A DNA stretch of 64,000 nt from Alistipes sp. (GCA_017646625.1 JAGCMF010000008.1:62001-126000); one strand, 5' to 3'. Shown: positions 33,951 through 43,202, numbered from the stretch's first letter. Numbers and translations are program-made. The notes: generated from the sequence alone by a model not told the origin.

Positions 33951-36170
33951 TTAATTTATTCTATGTGCATTTCTAACGCCCTTGATGCGGCGCAACGAGT
34001 GTAGCAGCATGTCGACAGCGGCGCTGCCTGTGACCTCGACGATGAGCTGTGCTGTGGCACTGCCATCGCCCTTGGGTGTGTAGTTGATGCCGCGCACGGC
34101 GAGCTTAAGCTCCTTGCTCGCAACATCCATGATGCTGGTGGCAAGACCCGGAATGTCGGCAGCAGAGATGGCTACGGTGACACGGAAGGCTCCCGTAGCA
34201 TCACTACGCCAGCGCGCCTCCATGACACGATAGGGGTATCTCTCGCGCATACGGCGTGCATTGGGGCAGTCGTCGCGGTGGATGGTGATGCCAGCATTGA
34301 TGGTTATGAAGCCGAAGATGTCGTCGCCCTTGATGGGGTTACAGCAGCGACCGAGCTTATACTCTATATTATTTATCTTCTCGTCGATGATAAGGGCATC
34401 GGTGCTGCGGGGTGCCGTATCTTTGTTCTCCTCCTTGAGGCGTAGCTTACGTTCCTCAACCTCGGCAGCCGCCTGACGACGTTCCTCCTCGGCCTGTCCC
34501 GAGAGCCAGTGTACCAACACATCCTTGACCTGTGCTATGTCTATCTTCTGGTCAGCGATGGCAACATACAACTCGTTGCCACCACGTATTTTGAGGTGCT
34601 TGCATAGGTAGGCAACAGCCTCATCTATGGCCGTGTCGAGCTTCCAGTTCTTTATCTTGCGCTCGAGCTCCTCACGCCCCAGGCGCGCATGCTTGAGCCT
34701 CTCCTCGCGGAGATGAGCTCGCACCCTCGACCGTGCCTTCTGCGTGACACATATAGATAGCCAGTCGGCCTTGGGCGTCTGGTCCTTGCGCGTGAGAACC
34801 TCGCATATGTCGCCATTCTTAAGCGTCTCCTTGATGGGCACAACACGGCCTCCAATCTTGCCACCGACACATATGGCACCCAGCGAGGTGTGTATGTCGA
34901 AGGCGAAGTCGAGGACCGTAGCGCCCTCGGGGAGCTTGCGTATGTCGCCCGAGGGTGTGAAGACAAATATCTCACCCGTAGAGGGCTTCGAGTCGAAGCG
35001 GCGTGCTATAGACTCCGACGTGGTGTCCTCGAGGAGCTCACGTAGTCTGCTCAACCACTCCTCGGCACCCATGCCACTCTGCGCAACACCCTTATATCGC
35101 CAGTGTGCCGCAATACCGCGTTCTGCAACCTCGTCCATACGTTCTGTGCGTATCTGAACCTCAACCCATCGGCCATCCTCCGTGACAACGGTGGTGTGCA
35201 ACGACTCATAGCCGTTAGACTTCGGGATAGATATCCAGTCGCGCATACGTTCGGGGTTGGGGGTGTAGAGGTCGGTGACATGCGAGTATACCGTCCAGCA
35301 GAGGCGCTTCTCACTCTCCTTCGGACAGTCGATGATGATGCGCAGCGCGAAGATGTCGTAGACACCCTTGAAGCCTACCTTCTGCTTACGCATCTTCTGG
35401 AAGATGGAGAAGATGGACTTCGTGCGGCTCTTGATATGATACTTTATGCCATCCCTATCTAACAGCGTGCGAACGGGCTTAAGAAACCTCTCGATGAAGG
35501 CCATGCGTTCCTCCTCACTCTCCTTAAGCTCCTGAATAATATTGCTATATGCCTCGGGCTCGAGGTACTTCAACGACAGATCCTCAAGCTCACTCTTGAT
35601 GCTATACAATCCCAACTTATGGGCTATCTGCGCATATAGGTTGAGACTCTCCCAGCTCTTATCCCTACGCTTCTTCTCGGGAAACATATCCAGCGAACGC
35701 ATTACCTCGAGGCGGTCGGCGAGCTTTATGAGGATGACACGTGGATCCTCGGAGTAGGATACTATCATGTCGCGGAAGTCGGAAACCTGCTCCTTCGAGG
35801 CCTTGAGCTTTATGTCCGATATCTTACACAGCGCAAGGGTGATGCCGAGCACCTCCTCGCCATAGCGCTGGCGTATCTCGCGCATAAGATCCTCAATGTC
35901 GGCATGGTGCCTCTGTATCGCTATGCGCACAACATCGTGGATGATGGCCGCCACGGTGGAGTTACGCCCCAGGCCTATCTCCTCGATGACGATGCGAGCA
36001 ACAGTGACACCGTGGTCGAGCATCGGCGTGGCGTCGTAGCGCTGCAGGGTGCCCAGATGCTGCGCAGCAAAGAGTAGCGCATCATCAACCATCGTGCGTG
36101 TCTTATCCGAAAACTGCGAGGCTACAATGCCTCGAAAATCACTATATCTATCAAGCCTATCACTATGCAT
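33951..36170 (-). CDS. relA: RelA/SpoT-family (p)ppGpp synthetase with degraded hydrolase site
   Basis: 739 aa in HD, synthetase, TGS, helical and ACT order. In the HD domain H53, H78 and D79 remain, but the catalytic Glu-Asp that normally follows (HDVxED) is R82-I83, and the conserved Asn of LADRLHNMR is Val in LADRLEVMR. The hydrolase is therefore probably inactive. The synthetase domain is intact: RMRDWISIPKSNGYESLH, EVQIRT and AHWRYK. The basic RxRD is of the type usually found in bifunctional enzymes. So I favour a synthetase-only RelA-type enzyme, with a second Rel elsewhere in the genome. Confidence 0.85.
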   Translation of the reverse strand: MHSDRLDRYSDFRGIVASQFSDKTRTMVDDALLFAAQHLGTLQRYDATPMLDHGVTVARIVIEEIGLGRNSTVAAIIHDVVRIAIQRHHADIEDLMREIRQRYGEEVLGITLALCKISDIKLKASKEQVSDFRDMIVSYSEDPRVILIKLADRLEVMRSLDMFPEKKRRDKSWESLNLYAQIAHKLGLYSIKSELEDLSLKYLEPEAYSNIIQELKESEEERMAFIERFLKPVRTLLDRDGIKYHIKSRTKSIFSIFQKMRKQKVGFKGVYDIFALRIIIDCPKESEKRLCWTVYSHVTDLYTPNPERMRDWISIPKSNGYESLHTTVVTEDGRWVEVQIRTERMDEVAERGIAAHWRYKGVAQSGMGAEEWLSRLRELLEDTTSESIARRFDSKPSTGEIFVFTPSGDIRKLPEGATVLDFAFDIHTSLGAICVGGKIGGRVVPIKETLKNGDICEVLTRKDQTPKADWLSICVTQKARSRVRAHLREERLKHARLGREELERKIKNWKLDTAIDEAVAYLCKHLKIRGGNELYVAIADQKIDIAQVKDVLVHWLSGQAEEERRQAAAEVEERKLRLKEENKDTAPRSTDALIIDEKINNIEYKLGRCCNPIKGDDIFGFITINAGITIHRDDCPNARRMRERYPYRVMEARWRSDATGAFRVTVAISAADIPGLATSIMDVASKELKLAVRGINYTPKGDGSATAQLIVEVTGSAAVDMLLHSLRRIKGVRNAHRIN

Positions 36171-36184
36171 AGAACATAAATTTC

Positions 36185-36958
36185 TTAATCCTTATATACA
36201 ACAACAAGGTCGTCATGACCTGTGGCATGAAGCCTCTGCTGCTCTGCGGTGAGCCATGTCGAGGGCGGTATGCGCTGTACCCTGAAGCCCGCAGCCTCAA
36301 GGCGTGTGTCGTAGTCGCGGCCATATACACGGCGGTGGTCGTACTGCCCAAACAGACGTGTGCGGCTCTCCCTGTCGGTGATGGTGTCGTCCTCGAAGGT
36401 CGTAGCACGGCTCCTATCCTCCGGAACAAGCATTATGCCCCAGCCTCCAGGGCGCATGATGCGGTATATCTCGCGCATGGCACGTAGGTCATCCTCGACA
36501 TGCTCGAAGAGGTGGTTGCAGATGACAGCATCGACGCTACAATCATCCATAGGTATGCTCTCCACATCGAAGTGTAGCGTGGCGAGTGGCGACTCGAGGT
36601 CGGCAGTGATATACCTCGCCTCAAAACCCTTGTAGTGCCTCTTAAAGTGGCGCATAAGAGAGACCTCGGGGGCTATGTGTAGTAGTGTGGGGTGCGAGGC
36701 GATGAGCTCATCGTGGCTCTCGAGCCACAGCCATATCATCCTGTGGCGTTCCAGTGAGAGGCACACGGGGCATAGCGCATCCTCGCGCGAGGTGACATAG
36801 CCGTAGGGTAGGAACCTACGCCTCCTGCAACCGCACATGGGGCACCTACGGCCACGACCAATGTAGGCAACACCCATAAGGGGTACTGCCCAGCCCGCAA
36901 TGCGCTGTAGCCAGCGGCGCGGTATGTGGTTTAATGCCCAGCGTATAGCACCCTTCAT
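36185..36958 (-). CDS. SAM-dependent methyltransferase with N-terminal Cys-pair motif
   Basis: 257 aa. An N-terminal zinc-ribbon-like part has CPMCG (about 39-43) and CPVC further on; a class I methyltransferase fold follows with LLHIAPE, LPMDDCSVDAVICNHLFEHVED and RPGGWGIMLVP. It resembles type 11/12 methyltransferases, often acting on sugars or small molecules; the substrate is unknown. It lies 3 bp after xseB and 14 bp before rel on the same strand. Confidence 0.8.
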   Translation of the reverse strand: MKGAIRWALNHIPRRWLQRIAGWAVPLMGVAYIGRGRRCPMCGCRRRRFLPYGYVTSREDALCPVCLSLERHRMIWLWLESHDELIASHPTLLHIAPEVSLMRHFKRHYKGFEARYITADLESPLATLHFDVESIPMDDCSVDAVICNHLFEHVEDDLRAMREIYRIMRPGGWGIMLVPEDRSRATTFEDDTITDRESRTRLFGQYDHRRVYGRDYDTRLEAAGFRVQRIPPSTWLTAEQQRLHATGHDDLVVVYKD

Positions 36959-36961
36959 ACT

Positions 36962-37180
36962 CTACAATGGCATATCTGTAATCTTGGCAAGCTCCTCGCG
37001 TGTGAGGGATAGTTGCTCGCGGCAGAGCTTAACAAGCTCGTTGGCACGACTAACGGCTGGGGCGAGCTCGTCGATGCCCACAGCGCCACTGCGCAGGCGT
37101 TCAAGGATACTCTCCAACTCGCGAACAGCCTCCGAATAGTTAATCTTATTTTCTACCTTCTCCATCGTATATATCTCCAT
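36962..37180 (-). CDS. xseB: Exodeoxyribonuclease VII small subunit
   Basis: 72 aa, standard length. Motif INYSEAVRELESILERLRSGAVGIDEL is that of XseB. It forms, with XseA, an enzyme that cuts single-stranded DNA into oligonucleotides. It is 8 bp after xseA. Confidence 0.9.
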   Translation of the reverse strand: MEIYTMEKVENKINYSEAVRELESILERLRSGAVGIDELAPAVSRANELVKLCREQLSLTREELAKITDMPL

Positions 37181-37188
37181 TTCGTAAT

Positions 37189-38466
37189 CTATCTATGTGG
37201 GGTGACATCTCGCACCTCGGCACCTATAACACCATCCATCAACTCTATCTCTATGCGCTCTCCAACCCTCGCCTCGTGGCTATGTGCCACCACAGCCTCG
37301 CCACAGCGTACAACAGCAAAGCCGAGGCGTAGGATGTTATCCAACGAGTAGTTTTGCAGGGTGCGCTCCACATTATCGAGCCTGCGCGACTCGGTAAGAA
37401 GGAGGAACTCAACATGGCTCTTTATGCCACTCTCGAGCCTCTCGATGTTGTTCAGAAGCATATTTACCCTCTCGCGTGCGACCCTCTCCACATCGGTATG
37501 CAGGCTATATATGTGCAGCGTATGCTCATGGATAATCCTCTCGGCATGGGTGCGTATATCTGCTGTGAGGCTCTCGAGGTGCTGCATAAGCTCGTCTACC
37601 CTCTCCACGAAGTGTGTAGCCACTGCCGTGGGCGTCTTACACATGGTGTGTGCAACCATGTCGACGATAGAGATATCCTTGTCGTGGCCTATGCCCGAGA
37701 TTATGGGCAGCGGGAACTGCGCAACGTGCGAGGCGATGATGTAGGAGTCGAACAGCGCAAGGTCACTCGTAGAGCCACCACCACGTATTATTGCCACAGC
37801 ATCGAACTCCTCCTCCCGCATGGCGATGGCATCGAGGGCTGCAACGACGCTATGCTCGGCAGCATCGCCCTGCATGAGGCTCTCGAAGAGTGTCACCTCG
37901 AAGCGGTAGGGGCAACGGCGCAGCTCACGCATGAAGTCCTGGTAGCCCGCAGCCGTAGCACTCGAGATGATGGCTATGCGCAGCGTGGGACTCGCCATGA
38001 CAAGCTCCCTATTCATATCCCACACGCCGTCACTCTTGAGGCGCGCGATGGTCTCACGGCGACGTCTCTCGACCTCACCGAGGGTGTAGCTCGGGTCTAT
38101 GTCGACGATATGCAGCGAGAAGCCATATACCTCGTGGTAGGTGACACCAACACGCACAAGAACACGAATGCCGGCAGCAAGATGTATGCCTGTGGTGCGA
38201 TGAAAGGCAGTGTCGAGGGTGGCATAGGTGGTGCGCCAGATGACGGCACGAGCCTCGGCACGTGGTGCACCATCACTCTCACCCTTCTCAACAAGGTTCA
38301 GGTAGCAGTGTCCCGAACGGTTGACCTTGAGCTCCGAGATTTCGGCACTCACCCACAGAGGCTCCATAAAGCGACCCTCAATCGTTGTGCGCACCATACG
38401 CTGAAGGTCGTAGAGGGTGATGCTCTGCGTGGATGACGAGGCGATATTTAGCACTTTGGTATACAT
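37189..38466 (-). CDS. xseA: Exodeoxyribonuclease VII large subunit
   Basis: 425 aa from the ATG at 38466. The frame is open for 38 codons further, but those overlap the TonB-like gene and are Pro/His/Cys-rich, so the shorter start is preferred. It has an N-terminal OB-fold (about 35-115), the conserved core AIIRGGGSTSDLALFD and SGIGHDKDISIVD, and a long C-terminal coiled coil. Typical order xseA-xseB is kept. Confidence 0.93.
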   Translation of the reverse strand: MYTKVLNIASSSTQSITLYDLQRMVRTTIEGRFMEPLWVSAEISELKVNRSGHCYLNLVEKGESDGAPRAEARAVIWRTTYATLDTAFHRTTGIHLAAGIRVLVRVGVTYHEVYGFSLHIVDIDPSYTLGEVERRRRETIARLKSDGVWDMNRELVMASPTLRIAIISSATAAGYQDFMRELRRCPYRFEVTLFESLMQGDAAEHSVVAALDAIAMREEEFDAVAIIRGGGSTSDLALFDSYIIASHVAQFPLPIISGIGHDKDISIVDMVAHTMCKTPTAVATHFVERVDELMQHLESLTADIRTHAERIIHEHTLHIYSLHTDVERVARERVNMLLNNIERLESGIKSHVEFLLLTESRRLDNVERTLQNYSLDNILRLGFAVVRCGEAVVAHSHEARVGERIEIELMDGVIGAEVRDVTPHR

Positions 38467-38468
38467 CG

Positions 38469-39014
38469 TTACAGTACTATGACAACCTGCTCGCGGGGCA
38501 TACTCTTGCCCACAGGCAGCGTGAGGTTTACAAGGTGTTGGGTGGTGACGGGGGCACCATCGAGCATCGCGGGGCTCCACAGCGGTGATGCCTCAATGGC
38601 TCGCACTACACGCTTCAGGTATTGGCGAGAGGTGGCCTCGAGGACCTCGCTGACGCTGGCCCTGCCAGACGTGTCGACAACGATGCGCAACGACACACGT
38701 TCTGCCGGCATATTATCGCCCCAGTTGACCTTCGTGGCAAGGTAGTCGGTGTAGTTCGCTATGCCCTCCGAAAGAAACTGCGCAGGGGTGTCGTAGCACA
38801 GCGTGACGAGGATGACACCCTCGCTGGCATCACTGCCCCATGTCGCTATGGTTTGCTCGTTGGCCGGAAGCACGTCGATGCTGCGTATATCCTCATGCGG
38901 GATGTGGTCGATGCTCTCGACAACCCTGCCGTTGACAACATACAACGGACCACGGGCGTGGAGCACGACGCTGCACATGAGCAAACAAAATATCAGACCC
39001 AACCTACGCATCAT
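38469..39014 (-). CDS. Secreted TonB-C-like protein with a receptor-plug-like N-terminus
   Basis: 181 aa. Signal peptide about 1-21. Residues about 24-72 resemble the tip of a TonB-dependent receptor plug (LYVVNGRVVE, IRSIDVLPANEQ, GVILVTL). Residues about 85-180 resemble the C-terminal domain of TonB (VSLRIVVDTSGRASVSEVLEATS, ASPLWSPAMLDGAPV). No transmembrane anchor or proline-rich stretch is seen. Its start overlaps the DUF2490 gene by 4 bp. The role is unknown; a periplasmic adaptor is one guess. Confidence 0.7.
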   Translation of the reverse strand: MMRRLGLIFCLLMCSVVLHARGPLYVVNGRVVESIDHIPHEDIRSIDVLPANEQTIATWGSDASEGVILVTLCYDTPAQFLSEGIANYTDYLATKVNWGDNMPAERVSLRIVVDTSGRASVSEVLEATSRQYLKRVVRAIEASPLWSPAMLDGAPVTTQHLVNLTLPVGKSMPREQVVIVL

Positions 39015-39796
39015 GGCTTAAACTTGTATGATATGCCGAAGATGTGTCTAAACTCATTCTCCTCGATGTAGCCCTTCAACCTTCCCGAGCCAGCCTTATA
39101 GTCAATCTCGTAGCTACGGTCGTAGTCGAAGTAGTAGTAGAAGTTGAGGCGGTGCTTACGCGATATGCGGAACTTGGCACCCACACCCGCACGGTAGCGT
39201 GTGATGTAGTTCTCCGTAGAGTATGGGTCGTACTTATAGTTAGAGACCACGGCGGGGGCATTTAGCGTGTTGTGAAGCTCGAAGAGGATGTAGGGCGTCC
39301 AGCGCGAGTTGCGGATGCCATACTCGGCCTGTAGGCGTGAACGTAGTATCATCTCGGGATTCATCTTCTCGTAGCGATTAACAGAGTCGGTGCGGAAGGT
39401 TGTCTGCAGACGTTCGCGCAACGACAACTTAACACGACCCACCTTAACGCTTCCCTCAAGGTTGAGATTGAGACGATGGCGGGGGCGTTCAAACTCCTTG
39501 GCCTCGGCATCGTAGTTGCTTATGTGTATATACTCGGCACCCACGTTAAAGTAGTCGCACACATCGTAGTTAAGACCCAAGTTGGCATGCGCACGGTCTA
39601 TGCTGCGTAGGTCGTCGTTGAGGCGCAGCTGAAGACCCGCCTCCAACGATAGGTTCTTCACAGGCTCCCAGTCGATACCCGCCTCAATGCGGGCGCGGAA
39701 GTCGTTAGTGGTGACAACACCTGGTTGAGGAGTGCTCTGTGCCGCAAGCTGCGTGATGGCAAACAGAGATACTAAAAATAGAGATATCCTTCTCAT
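39011..39796 (-). CDS. DUF2490 outer-membrane beta-barrel protein
   Basis: 261 aa. Signal peptide about 1-19 (ends QLAAQ). The rest is alternating amphipathic strands ending in FRHIFGISYKFKP, an outer-membrane barrel of about 10-12 strands. The sequence pattern (NDFRARIEAGIDWEPVKNLSLEAG, GLNYDVCDYFNVGAEY) is that of DUF2490. It lies in a cluster with DUF4956 and VTC proteins, which often travel with it. Confidence 0.85.
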   Translation of the reverse strand: MRRISLFLVSLFAITQLAAQSTPQPGVVTTNDFRARIEAGIDWEPVKNLSLEAGLQLRLNDDLRSIDRAHANLGLNYDVCDYFNVGAEYIHISNYDAEAKEFERPRHRLNLNLEGSVKVGRVKLSLRERLQTTFRTDSVNRYEKMNPEMILRSRLQAEYGIRNSRWTPYILFELHNTLNAPAVVSNYKYDPYSTENYITRYRAGVGAKFRISRKHRLNFYYYFDYDRSYEIDYKAGSGRLKGYIEENEFRHIFGISYKFKP

Positions 39797-39811
39797 ATAA
39801 CATCTTTATTA

Positions 39812-40558
39812 TCAGTTCATTGCATTTTTCTCGTTAATCTTAAGCGTAGGCTCGGTCATCGGTATCTCACCCTTGGCGGGTGTGTAGTACACCTTGAGGA
39901 AGGCGACATCGCGCAAGAAGTCGACATTGCCTACATCTACCTTTGTGATGGGGTGGCCGAGGCGTGTCTCGAGGTCGGCGATGAGCTCCTCTCTGCGGTC
40001 GGGGCGTATAAGCTCTATGCGTTCGTAGCATACGAGCTTCGAGGCTTCGGGCTTGCGCGTGATGACGTACTCGGCAACGAAGAGCACCACGAGGATGATG
40101 CCATTGGCCATGAAGAGCTCGGCAAACGACACCATGAGGTTGATGCCGTTTATCACAGCCACAGCGATGGAGAGGAAGAGGTAGGTCATCTCGCGGATGG
40201 GCACCATCTCGGTGCGGTAGCGCATGATGCCGAAGATCATGAAGAGACCGAGGCCTATGCTAACATCCACACCCACACTCTTCATGAAGAATAGCAGCAT
40301 GAAGACTGCCGTGGAGAAGAGCATGAAGGTGATGGAGAAGTCCTTGCGGTGGCTCTTGGGGTAGTAGAAGAGCCATACTATGGCGTTGCACACAACAAGG
40401 TTGATGAGGAACTGTAGGCCTAACTGCATGACAGAGATGCTGTCGCACAGAGGTATGCCAAGGAGTGTTGCTCCCACATCACCACTCGAGCCCGTGAGGG
40501 CCGCTATCTCGGCATCGTAGATGTCGGGGTCTATGCCGTTATTCTCGAAATTTATCAT
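39812..40558 (-). CDS. DUF4956 membrane protein
   Basis: 248 aa. A short cytoplasmic N-terminus is followed by four membrane helices (about 48-64, 75-91, 95-108 and 125-165 as a pair) and a cytoplasmic C-terminal domain (about 175-248) with ferredoxin-like strands. DUF4956 proteins commonly sit beside VTC-domain proteins and may anchor them to the membrane. It is 7 bp after the VTC gene. Confidence 0.88.
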   Translation of the reverse strand: MINFENNGIDPDIYDAEIAALTGSSGDVGATLLGIPLCDSISVMQLGLQFLINLVVCNAIVWLFYYPKSHRKDFSITFMLFSTAVFMLLFFMKSVGVDVSIGLGLFMIFGIMRYRTEMVPIREMTYLFLSIAVAVINGINLMVSFAELFMANGIILVVLFVAEYVITRKPEASKLVCYERIELIRPDRREELIADLETRLGHPITKVDVGNVDFLRDVAFLKVYYTPAKGEIPMTEPTLKINEKNAMN

Positions 40559-40565
40559 ATAAACT

Positions 40566-41381
40566 CTATTTTGCTGTTGTAACTATCTCCAATCCTCCCA
40601 GGCGCTTGGCTATGTAGCGCAGCTTCTCCTGAAATCTATTCCTCTTTATGCCCTCCACCGTGAGTGCCGTGCCCAGGCAGTACTTGCTGACCTTCAGAGG
40701 TGCGATGCGCATATGCTGCATTATGCTCTTTGCTGTCGAGGGGCATAGCCCATCCTGCTTGAGCTCTACGATGGCCATCTCCGCGATGGCGGCACCACGG
40801 CCACTGCGCACATCCTCATAGCACAACCCGAGGTCTATGGTGAGACGTTCCGTGAGGGCAGGGTTAACAAGCGTTATGCGCGTGAAGCGTGTGGAGAGGG
40901 CGGGCGAGAGCTCATTAAGCGCACACCACCCCTTGTCGGCATAGAAGGCTGCGGCAGCAGCATCGTCGCCAAAGTTGTGGAACAGACCGCGTGGTAGCTC
41001 CATGCGGCGCTTCCTCGTGCGCCCACCGTTGCTCTTATTCTTAACCTCGAGGTAGGTGACATCACTCTCGAGGTAGGTGCGTGTGCGTACCTTCTGGCGT
41101 GTGAGCTGGCGGTTGTGGTGCACGAGATACATGTGGCGCTGCGGCGTGTCGTAGTACAGCGTGTCGTAGCGCGCAGCACGCACCGCCCCAAGCACCTGAA
41201 CACGGTAGCCATAGGTGGCAAGGTGGCCGATGAGCTGCATAACCTCCTCGACATGAAGAACATACTTCGTGTCTATGCGGTTCATGAGCTTCACGCGCTG
41301 CATCTCGTCAAGGGTGATGGTCGCCATGTCGTGCCACAGAGCCAGCGTGTTGAGACTCTCGTATGTGGGTTCCGCAATCAT
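40566..41381 (-). CDS. VTC-domain polyphosphate polymerase-like protein
   Basis: 271 aa. The VTC/CYTH tunnel motifs are present: RIDTKY (35-40), YDTLYYDT, the ExK of TYLEVKNK, the basic RTRKRRMEL, and the acidic VELKQDG near the end. In yeast Vtc4 these bind polyphosphate and metal. Its start is 2 bp from the neighbouring stop and its stop is 7 bp before DUF4956, so it is tightly coupled to both. Enzyme activity is inferred from the family. Confidence 0.87.
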   Translation of the reverse strand: MIAEPTYESLNTLALWHDMATITLDEMQRVKLMNRIDTKYVLHVEEVMQLIGHLATYGYRVQVLGAVRAARYDTLYYDTPQRHMYLVHHNRQLTRQKVRTRTYLESDVTYLEVKNKSNGGRTRKRRMELPRGLFHNFGDDAAAAAFYADKGWCALNELSPALSTRFTRITLVNPALTERLTIDLGLCYEDVRSGRGAAIAEMAIVELKQDGLCPSTAKSIMQHMRIAPLKVSKYCLGTALTVEGIKRNRFQEKLRYIAKRLGGLEIVTTAK

Positions 41382-41383
41382 CG

Positions 41384-41809
41384 TTACTCGAAGGTGTATT
41401 CAAAGGCACGGTATGAGTTGAGAATGCCGTTGGCGTTGTAGTTGAGGCGACGTGTGCATACGCCCTCGCTGTCGTACTCGAACTTACGCACCTTCGTAAC
41501 CCTGTTACGTTCGTTGTACACCACCTCCTGCGTGAGCTGCCCCTGGCTGTTGTAGGTGTACTCCGAACGCCATGCGAGGCTACGACCAAAGTCGCTATAC
41601 TCCGACTCCTCAATCAGCTGTCCCTCGGCATTGTATACCTCTATGTGGTCCACCCATCGGTTCTTGCCATCGGGTGTCGTCTTCCACTCCTTGACGGTTA
41701 GCTTCTGACCCCTCTGGCGTGCCATGTCGCTACGTTCGGGGTAGTCGGCATAGGCATGGGTGCAGCATGCTGCAAGCGCAAAGAGTAGTATGTAGCGTAT
41801 TATATGCAT
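41384..41809 (-). CDS. Small secreted protein with YwqK/RHS-like repeats
   Basis: 141 aa. Signal peptide about 1-21. The mature chain has four to five strand repeats of the type YNxxGQLxxE (VYNAEGQLIEESEY, YNSQGQLTQEVVY, YDSEGVCTRRLNY, YNANGILNSY), as in YwqK/MORN-like or RHS-like stretches. It is the first gene of the VTC cluster, which suggests it belongs to the same envelope system. Function unknown. Confidence 0.72.
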   Translation of the reverse strand: MHIIRYILLFALAACCTHAYADYPERSDMARQRGQKLTVKEWKTTPDGKNRWVDHIEVYNAEGQLIEESEYSDFGRSLAWRSEYTYNSQGQLTQEVVYNERNRVTKVRKFEYDSEGVCTRRLNYNANGILNSYRAFEYTFE

Positions 41810-41836
41810 CGTACAGGGGTGTTTTGGTGTTGTTAA

Positions 41837-41876
41837 AACAAAAATCGACCTAACACTTGTGCAGTGTCGGGTCGAT
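41837..41876 (-). terminator. Rho-independent terminator of prfA
   Basis: On the minus strand TCGACCCGACACT pairs with AGTGTTAGGTCGA (complement of 41845-41875) around GCACA, followed by TTTTTG. It lies about 50 bp after the prfA stop. Confidence 0.8.
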
Positions 41877-41926
41877 TAAGCGAGTATGGACTCGTGGTGA
41901 GCATCACTCAATATATATGCCAAACC

Positions 41927-43015
41927 CTACTGCAACTCACTCTCCTTCAGGCGTTCAGCATTCTCGGCAACGATGAGCTGGTCGATGACATCCTGAATGT
42001 CGCCATCCATGAAGGCTGAAAGGTTGTAGATGGTGTAGTTGATACGGTGGTCGGTGATACGTCCCTGGGGGTAGTTGTAGGTACGAATCTTCGCTGAACG
42101 GTCACCCGTAGATACCATCGTCTTACGCTTCGAGGCTATCTCGTCGAGGTACTTCGAGTACTCGAGGTTGAAGACACGCGTACGCAACTCCTCGAATGCC
42201 TTGTCGAAGTTCTTGAGCTGCGACTTCTGGTCCTGACACTGCACGACGATGCCTGTGGGGATGTGGGTAAGACGTATTGCCGAGTAGGTGGTGTTCACCG
42301 ACTGGCCACCAGGACCCGATGCACAGAAGATATCCTTACGTATGTCGTTCATAGATATCTCGATGTCGAACTCCTCGGCCTCGGGGAGCACAGCAACAGA
42401 GGCTGCAGAGGTGTGTACACGACCCTGTGTCTCGGTCTGTGGCACACGCTGCACACGGTGTACGCCCGACTCATACTTCAAGGTGCCATATACACTCTGG
42501 CCTGTAACCTTGAGCACTACCTCCTTATAGCCACCCGCAGCACCATCAGATGCCGATGTTATCTCGTAGCGCCAGCCCTTCGACTCGATGTACTTGGTGT
42601 ACATGCGCAATAGGTCACCCGCGAAGATGGCAGCCTCGTCGCCACCCGTACCACCACGAATCTCAACGATAGCATTCTTGTCGTCCTGTGGATCCTTGGG
42701 GATGAGAAGAAGCTTTATCTCCTCCTCCATCTTCTCTATTGCGGGCTCGAGGGTAGCAATCTCCTCGCGTGCAATCTCGCGGAACTCCTCATCTTTCTCG
42801 TTTGCAAAGATATCTTTAGCCTCGGCGAGGTTAGCGATAGCTGTGCGGAAGCGGTCTGATGTCTCGATGATGGGCTCAAGCTCCTTGTACTCCTTTGTAA
42901 GCTGCACAAACTGCTTAACATCGGCAATTACCTCGGGGTCAGTGAGTTTCTGACCTATCTCCTCGTACTTTAGCTTCAAGCCGTCGAGACGCATCAATAT
43001 TGAATTATCTGCCAT
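41927..43015 (-). CDS. prfA: Peptide chain release factor 1
   Basis: 362 aa. GGQ motif within GPGGQSVNTTYSAIRLTH (about 230-247). It terminates translation at UAA and UAG. A -7 box lies about 50 bp upstream. No PrmC gene is adjacent. Note that RF1 reads UAG, the codon interrupting the kinase-like gene at 5941. Confidence 0.96.
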   Translation of the reverse strand: MADNSILMRLDGLKLKYEEIGQKLTDPEVIADVKQFVQLTKEYKELEPIIETSDRFRTAIANLAEAKDIFANEKDEEFREIAREEIATLEPAIEKMEEEIKLLLIPKDPQDDKNAIVEIRGGTGGDEAAIFAGDLLRMYTKYIESKGWRYEITSASDGAAGGYKEVVLKVTGQSVYGTLKYESGVHRVQRVPQTETQGRVHTSAASVAVLPEAEEFDIEISMNDIRKDIFCASGPGGQSVNTTYSAIRLTHIPTGIVVQCQDQKSQLKNFDKAFEELRTRVFNLEYSKYLDEIASKRKTMVSTGDRSAKIRTYNYPQGRITDHRINYTIYNLSAFMDGDIQDVIDQLIVAENAERLKESELQ

Positions 43016-43064
43016 ATATTTAGATTATTTTACGTCTTCTCCTATGGTTATTTATATTTCCGCG

Positions 43065-43072
43065 CAAATATA
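43065..43072 (-). promoter_or_regulatory. -7 promoter box of prfA (TATATTTG on minus strand)
   Basis: The plus strand reads CAAATATA, 49 bp before the prfA start. It matches TAnnTTTG. Confidence 0.55.
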
Positions 43073-43171
43073 ACGAAAATTTCTCAAAAAAATAATAGGT
43101 CTCAACACCTTGATAATTAAATAATTTAATGCGCGCCGAAAAAATAGTGTAAAAAAATTTAACAAAAAGAC

Positions 43172-43202
43172 TTGACAACGGCATTTTCATGTAGTATATT
43201 TG
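43172..43202 (+). promoter_or_regulatory. Promoter reading toward the phage-derived cassette
   Basis: TTGAC (43172-43176), an 18-bp spacer and TATATTTG (43195-43202). It combines a sigma70-like upstream box with the Bacteroidota -7 box. About 240 bp separate it from the first cassette gene. Confidence 0.55.

Noticed and set aside
38467-38580. N-terminal extension of xseA
   Set aside because: It overlaps the TonB-like gene, is Pro/His/Cys-rich and lies before the normal XseA start.
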